Assembly (NCBI RefSeq): GCF_028748185.1
Contig: NZ_CP118164.1
Coordinates: 2,356,001-2,420,000, forward strand
DNA length: 64,000 nt
Direction of reading: 5' to 3'
Source of the DNA: Bremerella sp. P1
GTDB taxonomy: Bacteria; Planctomycetota; Planctomycetia; Pirellulales; Pirellulaceae
Below the pieces are notes generated by a model. The model was given only the letters and a program-made list of their open reading frames with translations. It did not search any database and was not told where the DNA came from. Shown here one piece after another: positions 15,282-22,501 of the stretch. The stretch's first letter is position 1, and the number at the start of each line of letters is the position of its first letter. A program made the position numbers and the translations under genes.

Positions 15282-16755
15282 AGATATCAACACGATTCGG
15301 GCTGGCTTCGTCGTAGATCTCGAAGTCAGCCTCGAAGGTCCGCGTATACGTGGTGTCTTCTTCGAAGAAGCTCCAGATCTCTTGCCACGTTTTCATGACG
15401 GCCTCCGGCATCTCCCCTTCGCCGACGAAGTGCAGGTAGTTTCCTTTGTGGATCCGCACCTTGTCGAGTTGATCAGGGATCTCTGCTTCGGCTGAAACCT
15501 TTCTTCCCAGCAGCATCGTGAATTCGCCTGACTGGTCCGACTCGTAATCGGCATAGACGGCAATGCGCTGCTTCGGCTCGACCGGATCGACGATCAATGC
15601 GTCGATGTTGTCGGACTCATACTTTTCGTACAGCTTAGGAATTTGCCCGCTCTCGGGATTCATTTCCACGCGGTTGGTCGTGCGGACCGAGATGCCCGCT
15701 ACGTGGATCGCTTGCTGAAGTGGCTCAAGCTGAGGTGCCACGATTACCTCCTGAGAAGATTGCTGAAGCACGGTGGTCTCAAGACCGAGCCAGTCAATGC
15801 CGGTCGAGATCCATATCGGGATTGTAACAAATCCAACCACGGTCGACGCCATCACCACGCGAAGTGCCGTGCGGGGGTCCCCTCCGTAATGCTTGGTCAG
15901 CACAATCGGAAACACGGCCGCCGGCATCGCGGCCTGAATCGCCGCCACTTGCTTCAGTTCTAGCGATATCGGCAACCAAAGTGCCGCTAACAAGAATAAG
16001 ATGGGCAATAACAGCAGCCGCAGCAGGACTGCCGAAATATAGGTCGGCCAGGCACCTTTGTTATCGTCCTTAACATCCCCGTGAAAGATTTGATCGTAGA
16101 ACGTCGCCCCGATCAGCAGCATCATCATGGGAATCGCGGCACTAGCCAGGATGCTCGTGATTTGCGTCACAAACTCCGGCACCAGGTCAGCCCAACCCAT
16201 CTCGTTAATAAACAGCGACAAGATGATCGTCAGGCTGGGCGGATTCAAAACATTCTTCCACCAACCCTTGGTCAAGCCACCGCTGGCTAGGCTCACGCCG
16301 ATGGTCCAAATGCCCAGTTCGACACCCACGTTATGCAGAAACAGCACCCCCAGGGCCCGCTCGCCGAAGATTTCCTGAATCAACGGAATGGGAATGAACC
16401 CGTAGTTGAAGATCCCGATGCAGATCGCAAACGTATGTACTTTGTCGGTGTGATCGAAACCGAGCTTCGCTCCGCCGGCACGCGCCCACGAGTAAGCCAC
16501 CAGGCAGCCGATCGCGACCGAGAGGAAACCCCAGACGGGCGGCTGGTACACGTTGGCCGCTTCATCGAAGGCCGGATTGCCGACGACCTTTACAAAGATA
16601 AAGCATGGCATCAGCACACGAATGCCCAGCTTGAGCAAGCCTGCGTCGACCTCGCGGGAGATCCAATTCAGATAACGAGCCGTCCCGCCAATCCCCATCA
16701 CGGTGAAAACGGCGGCCGTTATACTTAGAATCGTAATGACTTGCGTAAGATTCAT
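15265..16755 (-). CDS. AEC-family transporter fused to a GyrI-like effector-binding domain
   Basis: 496 residues in one uninterrupted frame. Residues 1-330 are an auxin-efflux-carrier (AEC) type membrane protein with about ten helices: VLMPCFIFVKVV, IFNYGFIPIPLIQEIFG, NVGVELGIWTIGVSL and AAIQAAMPAAVFPIVL are typical. After a ~20-residue linker, residues ~350-496 match the GyrI-like/AraC effector-binding fold: VAGISVRTTNRVEMN, IAVYADYESDQSGEFTMLLG, FVGEGEMPEAVMKTWQEIW, FEADFEIYD and VDIFIAVE. That domain binds small molecules in regulators such as BmrR and in GyrI. Its presence on a carrier suggests a cytoplasmic ligand sensor, but this is inference. AEC proteins are usually ~310 residues. Start ATG 16755. 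Confidence 0.85.
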   Translation of the reverse strand: MNLTQVITILSITAAVFTVMGIGGTARYLNWISREVDAGLLKLGIRVLMPCFIFVKVVGNPAFDEAANVYQPPVWGFLSVAIGCLVAYSWARAGGAKLGFDHTDKVHTFAICIGIFNYGFIPIPLIQEIFGERALGVLFLHNVGVELGIWTIGVSLASGGLTKGWWKNVLNPPSLTIILSLFINEMGWADLVPEFVTQITSILASAAIPMMMLLIGATFYDQIFHGDVKDDNKGAWPTYISAVLLRLLLLPILFLLAALWLPISLELKQVAAIQAAMPAAVFPIVLTKHYGGDPRTALRVVMASTVVGFVTIPIWISTGIDWLGLETTVLQQSSQEVIVAPQLEPLQQAIHVAGISVRTTNRVEMNPESGQIPKLYEKYESDNIDALIVDPVEPKQRIAVYADYESDQSGEFTMLLGRKVSAEAEIPDQLDKVRIHKGNYLHFVGEGEMPEAVMKTWQEIWSFFEEDTTYTRTFEADFEIYDEASPNRVDIFIAVE

Positions 16756-16828
16756 CGTCCTAACTTAATCGTTAGCGTCCAAAGCAACAATTAGGCACCA
16801 CGAAACTTCCTTCCCGAGAAGTCCTTTG

Positions 16829-17290
16829 ATGCGGCAGTCCACATCCAACCGAGAAAACCTAGGCATCATTATCGTCGATCACGGCTCCCGCCGGGCCGAA
16901 AGCAACAACTTGCTGCTGGAAGTGGTCGAACTTTTCCGCCAAACAGCGGGGTACCAGATCGTTGAGCCTGCCCACATGGAACTGGCCGAGCCCAGCATCG
17001 CCGACGCCTTTCAAAAATGCGTCGACCAGGGAGCCACTCGGATTGTCGTGCACCCCTATTTTCTTTCCCCAGGCCGACACTGGCACGAAGACATCCCCCG
17101 CCTGGCCCAAGAGGCCGCAGTCAACCACCCTGGCACCACGCATCTGGTCACCGCCCCGTTGGGCCTCCATCCACTGATGGCCAAGGTGATGCAAGAGCGA
17201 ATCGAAACGTGCCTGGCCCACTGCGAAGAAGGGGCACCCATTTGTGACGTGTGCACCGAAGAGAGTAGTTGCCGGCTGCGTGGGGAGTGA
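16829..17290 (+). CDS. CbiX-like (sirohydrochlorin) chelatase with a cysteine-rich tail
   Basis: 153 residues, a single-domain class II chelatase. IIIVDHGSRRAESN (H18), AHMELAEPSIADAF and VVHPYFLSPGRHWHEDIP (H75, H84) are the CbiX/SirB landmarks. Family enzymes insert cobalt, iron or nickel into sirohydrochlorin. The C-terminal 30 residues add five cysteines (C128, C132, C139, C142, C148; motifs CLAHC, CDVC), which resembles the C-terminal metal- or Fe-S-binding tails known in some CbiX proteins. ATG 16829 is chosen; a TTG one codon earlier is the only extension. No other cobalamin or siroheme genes are adjacent, so the metal is unknown. Confidence 0.85.
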   Translation: MRQSTSNRENLGIIIVDHGSRRAESNNLLLEVVELFRQTAGYQIVEPAHMELAEPSIADAFQKCVDQGATRIVVHPYFLSPGRHWHEDIPRLAQEAAVNHPGTTHLVTAPLGLHPLMAKVMQERIETCLAHCEEGAPICDVCTEESSCRLRGE

Positions 17291-17298
17291 TACGATGA

Positions 17299-17595
17299 CT
17301 AGACGGTGACGTCATCGAACTCATCAAAAGAGGACACCGAAACTCGCTGGCCCAAATCTCGCATGCGTAGCATCTGCGGTGGATTCTTCGCTTCCCAGAA
17401 TGCTTGCCAGTCTTCGATCGAATCCCAACGAGCAATCGTCAGAATCTTGCCAGGATCGGCATGGTCTTGCAGCAGAAAACTACCCCTAGCCCCTGGCACG
17501 GTTTCGTGAATCAGCGCCGTAGTTTGCTTCCACGCTTGCTGAAATGCCGGGATATTATCCTGGGGAACTTGCCACTGGTAGATGACGCGGATCAT
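17299..17595 (-). CDS. Antibiotic-biosynthesis-monooxygenase (ABM) fold protein
   Basis: 98 residues of the dimeric alpha-beta ferredoxin-like ABM family: MIRVIYQWQVPQDNIPAFQQAW, ALIHETVPGARGSFLLQDHADPGKILTIARWDS, EDWQAFWEAK. Members include heme-degrading and quinol-forming monooxygenases, but most are uncharacterised. ATG 17595 overlaps the TGA of the upstream gene (ATGA), so translation is coupled to it. The stop lies 8 bp from that of the convergent chelatase gene. Confidence 0.8.
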   Translation of the reverse strand: MIRVIYQWQVPQDNIPAFQQAWKQTTALIHETVPGARGSFLLQDHADPGKILTIARWDSIEDWQAFWEAKNPPQMLRMRDLGQRVSVSSFDEFDDVTV

Positions 17596-17999
17596 GAGTC
17601 GTCCTCGATGCACGACAGGTCATACGTGGAAAGAATCAACATCATGACTCGCAAGGCCGCGTTCCAATCATGCTCCTTGAGATGAGGAAAATCGGCTTGG
17701 ACTTCGCTGGGCATTTCCATCCCTTCGATCGTCCACAGAATATCGGAAAGCAACACCGGCGGGTCGCCAACGCTCAATCCCATGCTCTTCGGATTGTCTG
17801 CTTGGACGAACTTGAGTAGGTCCATCGCTTCGTGGTTTCCGTCGGTGTCGGCGCCTTCGGTTAGCTTCTGCTTGACCAGCTTGAGCGGCTCCTCGGTGTC
17901 CTTGCCGCTGGCAGCGGCCTCCAAGAGTTGACGCAAAGCATCCTGCTTTGTCTTATCTAGCTGGAACTGGAATTCGTTTATTCTGGACGGCTCCTCCAT
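17592..17999 (-). CDS. Acidic soluble protein of unknown function
   Basis: 135 residues, helical and acidic, without signal peptide or membrane segment. It contains KQDALRQLLEAAASGKDTEE, a region rich in Asp/Glu, and GDPPVLLSDILWTIEGMEMPSEVQADFPHL. ATG 17999 is preferred to a TTG two codons earlier. It is translationally coupled to the downstream ABM-fold gene through an ATGA overlap, so the two probably act together. I do not recognise the family. Confidence 0.65.
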   Translation of the reverse strand: MEEPSRINEFQFQLDKTKQDALRQLLEAAASGKDTEEPLKLVKQKLTEGADTDGNHEAMDLLKFVQADNPKSMGLSVGDPPVLLSDILWTIEGMEMPSEVQADFPHLKEHDWNAALRVMMLILSTYDLSCIEDDS

Positions 18000-18052
18000 T
18001 TCCAACCTCTTTGATCAATGTCATTCACTGGTTATTAGTGCCTGGCAGAAGT

Positions 18053-18421
18053 TCAGGACTCTTCCACCAACACCGTGTCTTCATGTTCGTACCCGGGAGC
18101 ACAGCAGCACAACAGCCGTAGCGTCTCGTCGCCGGTGTTCGTGATCTGATGCACCTTCCCCGGCGGGATGGCGATGGCGTCCCCTACGCTGACATCCCGA
18201 AACTCTTCGCCGATCTGCATGCGGCCCTGGCCGTGGGTGATGTAGTAGATCTCTTCGGTCTTCGGGTGGTAGTGGGCGGTCGTGCAGGCCCCGGGAGGTA
18301 GGCGGGCCTCGGCCAGGCTTTGAGCCGCGATGCATGAATTGCGATGGGCCAACAGTTCGCGGATTTCGGAGCCATCTTTGGTGGTAAACGGCTCCGCGTC
18401 GTTCAAATTGACGATATCCAT
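18053..18421 (-). CDS. Cupin-domain protein
   Basis: 122 residues, one cupin barrel. Motif 1 TTAHYHPKTEEIYYITHGQG provides two His and one Glu metal ligand; motif 2 is PPGKVHQITNTG with the third His. Single-domain cupins include sugar isomerases, dioxygenases and small binding proteins; the substrate cannot be told here. ATG 18421 is preferred to longer upstream frames that run into the cysK promoter region. The gene is divergent from cysK, with 149 bp between starts; a shared control region is possible. Confidence 0.85.
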   Translation of the reverse strand: MDIVNLNDAEPFTTKDGSEIRELLAHRNSCIAAQSLAEARLPPGACTTAHYHPKTEEIYYITHGQGRMQIGEEFRDVSVGDAIAIPPGKVHQITNTGDETLRLLCCCAPGYEHEDTVLVEES

Positions 18422-18483
18422 CGGTTTTTTAGCCTCCTTCAGGGGTATTCTGGTGCAGCGGCTAAGGCTGTGAGAGAATCTTA

Positions 18484-18511
18484 TTGACACATTTGGGCGT
18501 TTATTGATACT
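18484..18511 (+). promoter_or_regulatory. Probable cysK promoter with a tandem repeat
   Basis: TTGACA (18484-18489), a 16-nt spacer and GATACT (18506-18511), giving a start near 18518 and a ~50-nt leader. The promoter is spanned by two copies of TTATTGA-(AC/TAC)-TTGGGCG (18481-18499 and 18501-18517), which could be a transcription factor site. Confidence 0.5.
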
Positions 18512-18570
18512 TGGGCGAAAAATTCACCCAAACCTCGCGCCATAACGGATATCACGAAGGAAAACCAATC

Positions 18571-19512
18571 ATGCCCCGAAACAAGACGTTCAACGACGCG
18601 TGCAACGCCATCGGCGATACCCCGATGATACATATCAATCGGTTGATCCCCCAGGGTGGGGCCGAGGTTTACGGCAAGTGTGAATGGTTCAACCCGCTCA
18701 ACAGCGTCAAAGACCGTATCGGCTACGCCATGATCGCCGACGGTGAGAAGCGCGGCGTCGTGACCAAAGACACCCACATCATCGAGCCGACCTCCGGCAA
18801 CACGGGCATCGCCCTGGCCTTCGTTTGTGCCGCCAAGGGTTACCAGCTTACGCTGACCATGCCGGAATCGATGTCGCTTGAGCGTCGTGCTCTGCTGCGT
18901 GCCATGGGTGCGAACCTGGTTCTGACGCCAGCGGCCGACGGCATGAAGGGTGCTATCAACACGGCCACCGAAATGGCTGAGAAAGATCCTAACGGTTGGA
19001 TGCCTGGTCAGTTCGATAACCCGGCCAACCCAGCGATCCACGAAGCGACCACCGGCCCTGAGATCTGGGCCGACATGGAAGGCAACGTCGACGTGCTGAT
19101 CTCCGGCGTCGGCACCGGCGGTACGATCACCGGCGTTTCGCGGTTCATCAAGAGCAAGAACCCCGACTTCATTTCGATCGCCGTCGAACCGAAGAACAGC
19201 CCCGTGATCAGTGGCGGTCAGCCTGGCAAGCACCGCATTCAAGGTATTGGTGCGGGCTTCATCCCGAAGAACCTGGATACCTCGATCGTCGACGAAACGA
19301 TTCAGGTCGACGACGAAGACGCCTTCGAATATGGTCGACTCCTGGCCAAGGAAGAAGGCCTGGTTGCTGGGATCAGCAGTGGTGCCGCGATCTGGGCCGC
19401 CAAGCAGGTCGCCGCTCGTCCCGAAATGAAGGGCAAACGAATCGCAGTCATCCTGTGCAGCCTGGGCGAACGCTACCTGTCGACGCCACTTTTCGGTGGC
19501 CTGGACGGCTAA
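18571..19512 (+). CDS. cysK: Cysteine synthase A (O-acetylserine sulfhydrylase)
   Basis: 313 residues. It is a PLP-dependent enzyme making cysteine from O-acetylserine and sulfide. NPLNSVKDRIG carries the PLP lysine K47; EPTSGNTGI (72-80) binds the amino-acid substrate; GVGTGGTITG is the phosphate-binding loop; SSGAA and ILCSLGERYLST lie near the C-terminus. ATG 18571 is preceded by GAAGGAAA and begins at the expected family N-terminus. It is followed by a strong hairpin terminator. Cystathionine beta-synthase-like lyases are close relatives, but the length and ending favour CysK. Confidence 0.93.
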   Translation: MPRNKTFNDACNAIGDTPMIHINRLIPQGGAEVYGKCEWFNPLNSVKDRIGYAMIADGEKRGVVTKDTHIIEPTSGNTGIALAFVCAAKGYQLTLTMPESMSLERRALLRAMGANLVLTPAADGMKGAINTATEMAEKDPNGWMPGQFDNPANPAIHEATTGPEIWADMEGNVDVLISGVGTGGTITGVSRFIKSKNPDFISIAVEPKNSPVISGGQPGKHRIQGIGAGFIPKNLDTSIVDETIQVDDEDAFEYGRLLAKEEGLVAGISSGAAIWAAKQVAARPEMKGKRIAVILCSLGERYLSTPLFGGLDG

Positions 19513-19535
19513 GGCCTTCCGCGAGAACGAAAAAC

Positions 19536-19575
19536 AAAAGGGACGACTCGCTACTGCGAATCGTCCCTTTTTTAT
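19536..19575. terminator. Bidirectional intrinsic terminator
   Basis: AAGGGACGACTCGC pairs with GCGAATCGTCCCTT around a TACT loop (one mismatch in the stem); it has an A-run on the left and a T-run on the right. It ends cysK on plus and, read on minus, lies just past the stop of the 19613-22402 gene. Confidence 0.85.
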
Positions 19576-19612
19576 TGGTTTAGCTTTCGTGCGAATCGCA
19601 CGCGACTTTGCC

Positions 19613-22402
19613 TTACTGGTACAGGTTCTGGAGCAGTTCCGCTTGACGCTTCAGCTCTTCCAGCTTGGCCTGAGCGGTTGCCATTTCGTCGGTGCCCGCT
19701 TCGACCTTTTGCTTGTGCTCGCGAAGCTGGGCATAAACGGCCGACTTCTCTTCCATGACCTTATCGAGTTCAGCTTGAAGCTTGGCGATTTGATCTAGCT
19801 TCTCTTGCATCTTCTTTTCCATCTCGGCCTGCTGGGCAGCAGCTTCAGCAACTTGCTGTTCCTGGGTCTTGATACCCGTCAGCATGGCTTGCTGTTCGGC
19901 TTGCAGCTTGGCTGGGTAAGCCGCGAAGTCAGCCATTTCCTTCTTGAGCGCTTCCAACTCGGCCTTGGCGGCAGCCGCTTTGTCGGCAGCAGCCTTGGCA
20001 GCGGCGGCCTGATCGTTCATGGCTTTCTCGACATTCGGCTTGGCTTCTTCCAGCTTCTTGAGCTGCTCGGCCTGCTTCTTCATGTCGTCGTCGTACTTCT
20101 TGATCAGGTTCTGCTGATTGCCCGTTTCCTTGGCAGCATCTTCCTTGGCCTTCTTGGCAGCTTCGATCGCCGACTTGGCCGAAGCCAATTGGGTATCGGC
20201 GGTCTGCTTGTTCTGCTTGGCCGTGGCGATTGCCTTTTCGGCGTTGGCTTTCTCCGCATTGGCCTTGTTGGTCTCTTCCTGAAGCTGCTTCACTTCCGCT
20301 TCGGCGGCAGCGATTTGCTCGGCATCTTTCTTCAGCTCAGCGTCCTTGGCGGCGATCGCGCCGGTCGACTTCTTCGCTTCGGCAGCGAACTTATCAACTT
20401 CTGCCTGAGCGGCCGACTTTTCGCCATTGAACGAATCAATTTCCTTCTGCTTCGATTCTTTCTGATCGTCCGGCGTTGTTTCCTTCTGCTTGATCGCTTC
20501 CGCGATCTTGGCATCCAGGTCGGCGACCTTCTTCTTGGCAGCTTCCATGGCTTGCTGCTGCGAAGCGAGCTGTTTCTTCAGCTCATCGAGTTGCTTCTGG
20601 TGTTCGGCCTGAGCGTTCTTGGAAGACGTTAGCACTGAACTCTTCTCTTGGATCTTCTTGCCGTAGTCGGCCAGCTTGGCATTCACCTGGTTCAGGGACT
20701 GCTCCGCCTTGGCGATTTCGCCGGCCCACTTCTTGGCGTCGGCATCTTTCGCGGCGGCTTCTTGCTCTTGTTGCTTCTGCTTCGCTTCCGAATCGGCGAT
20801 GGCCTTCTTCAGCTCTTCGATCTTCTTCGCAGCGGCGTCCATGGCGGCCTTGGCGTTGTTGCTGGCCGTCTTGGTGTTCTCGATCGCAGCGAGGTGATTG
20901 TCAAAAGCTGTCTTCGCTGCCGCAGCGGCGGCACCTGTATCGGCAGCAGCCTTGTCGAACGTACCGATTTCGGTCTGCAGCGAAGCGATCATCTCGTCGT
21001 AGGTCGGAGTGACGGCTTTCAGCTTGCCGAGTTCCTTCATCCCTTCGATTTGATAGACGCGAATTTCACCAGTCCAGTCACCCACCACGATCTTGGTTCC
21101 GTCGTGATTGAAACAGGAACGCAGCGTCAGATCAGCAAAGCCAGGCGTCCGGGCAAGTTCCTTTCCGTCACCGGCCCAAACCTTGGCGACCTTGTCGCGA
21201 CCGGCCGTGACCATGCGTCCGTCGTGGGTGTAGCTGACCCACTCGGAACCACCACCGTGGGCACCAAACGACTTGATATTCTTGCCGTCGATCATGGCCC
21301 ACAGCTTGACGTCGTTATCGCTGCTGGCAGAAGCCAACACGTTGGAGTCCGGCTGCCACGAAACGGCATTGATGCTTTGCTTGTGACCCTGGAGGTTCAT
21401 ATATTCGCGAGCCGTTTCAGCTTCCCAAACGAACAATCCGTTCGAGCGATCGGCCGAAGCCAGCAAAACGCCATCGGGGCTGTAAGCGATCGAGGTAACC
21501 CAGTCGGTGTGCTTCTTAACTTCGTGCAGCAGCGAACCGTCCGCCGTCGAGTAGATGCGAATCAGTCGTTGAGGACCACCCAGAGCAACACGCGAAAGAT
21601 CTGGTGAGACGTCGGCAGCCAGCACGGCATCGTATTCATCGCCCACGGTGACCAGCGGCTTACCGTTACGCACATTGAAGAGCGTCACGCTGCCGGCGTA
21701 GCCACCACGGCCACCACCAGCCATCAGCACTTCGCCGTTACGGCTGAAGCGAAGGATGTATGGAATGCCTTGCGGGTAAGGAATCACGCCCAATAGTTTC
21801 AGCGTATCGGTGTTGTACAGAGCAATTTGTTTCTGACCGGCAATGGCAACCAGCGGTGCCCAAGGGCTATGGGCCATGGCGGTGATCGCACCACTGCTGT
21901 CGAGATCCAGCACGGGGGCTTTCCACAAACCTTCCGGCATGGCGGCAGGACCTTCCGGCTTACCGGTGGTCACGGGGCCAGACATTGCCAGGCCACTTTT
22001 CTTTTTAACTGCGGCCTTCGAGCCACTGTTTTCAAGCGCACCCAGTTCGATCCACTTGGCGATGATGTCTCGCTTTTCCTGCGCGATCGGGTCCTGCCCT
22101 GGTGGCATCTCGGGAGTTTCATCCCCGTTGATGAGTGCGAACAGACGCGAGCTTTCGACATCTTGCGGGATCACCACCTCGCCACTGGCACCACCTTCAA
22201 GCGTGGCGCCGAAGCTTTCGAGGTTCAGACCGCCTTTGGCATCACCTTGGTTATGGCAGTTGAAGCAATGCTCGCGCAAGATCGGACGAACGTGGTCCTC
22301 GTAGGTGATCTTCTCGACCTTGTCGCCGGCTGGCTTGGCATCTTCAGCCGCGGCCAGCGTGGTCATTGCGAATAAAACCAGAAGTGGGAGGGTGTAACGC
22401 AT
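19613..22402 (-). CDS. Secreted cytochrome c / WD40 / coiled-coil protein
   Basis: 929 residues. The signal peptide (1-19) is followed by a planctomycete-type cytochrome c domain with CFNCH (C46, C49, H50) and EMPPGQDPI. About seven WD40-type repeats follow at ~165-460 (for example DWVTSIAYSPDGVLLASAD, INAVSWQPDSNVLASASSDNDVKLW). The C-terminal ~450 residues are an Ala/Lys/Glu/Gln-rich coiled coil with heptad-like spacing. In planctomycetes such proteins accompany DUF1501 and DUF1549/1553 proteins, as here, where this is the last gene of the set. The role is unknown; the heme suggests a redox or sensing function at the periplasmic side. Start ATG 22402. Confidence 0.88.
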   Translation of the reverse strand: MRYTLPLLVLFAMTTLAAAEDAKPAGDKVEKITYEDHVRPILREHCFNCHNQGDAKGGLNLESFGATLEGGASGEVVIPQDVESSRLFALINGDETPEMPPGQDPIAQEKRDIIAKWIELGALENSGSKAAVKKKSGLAMSGPVTTGKPEGPAAMPEGLWKAPVLDLDSSGAITAMAHSPWAPLVAIAGQKQIALYNTDTLKLLGVIPYPQGIPYILRFSRNGEVLMAGGGRGGYAGSVTLFNVRNGKPLVTVGDEYDAVLAADVSPDLSRVALGGPQRLIRIYSTADGSLLHEVKKHTDWVTSIAYSPDGVLLASADRSNGLFVWEAETAREYMNLQGHKQSINAVSWQPDSNVLASASSDNDVKLWAMIDGKNIKSFGAHGGGSEWVSYTHDGRMVTAGRDKVAKVWAGDGKELARTPGFADLTLRSCFNHDGTKIVVGDWTGEIRVYQIEGMKELGKLKAVTPTYDEMIASLQTEIGTFDKAAADTGAAAAAAKTAFDNHLAAIENTKTASNNAKAAMDAAAKKIEELKKAIADSEAKQKQQEQEAAAKDADAKKWAGEIAKAEQSLNQVNAKLADYGKKIQEKSSVLTSSKNAQAEHQKQLDELKKQLASQQQAMEAAKKKVADLDAKIAEAIKQKETTPDDQKESKQKEIDSFNGEKSAAQAEVDKFAAEAKKSTGAIAAKDAELKKDAEQIAAAEAEVKQLQEETNKANAEKANAEKAIATAKQNKQTADTQLASAKSAIEAAKKAKEDAAKETGNQQNLIKKYDDDMKKQAEQLKKLEEAKPNVEKAMNDQAAAAKAAADKAAAAKAELEALKKEMADFAAYPAKLQAEQQAMLTGIKTQEQQVAEAAAQQAEMEKKMQEKLDQIAKLQAELDKVMEEKSAVYAQLREHKQKVEAGTDEMATAQAKLEELKRQAELLQNLYQ

Positions 22403-22501
22403 CGCTCAATACTCTGTGCGAAAAAAGGCAGGCAAACGAAGGCGGGGGTCAAGCGTGCCAGCGAACTTGCCGCGGCACGCTATGGAAGTCTAGCTCACGA
22501 A

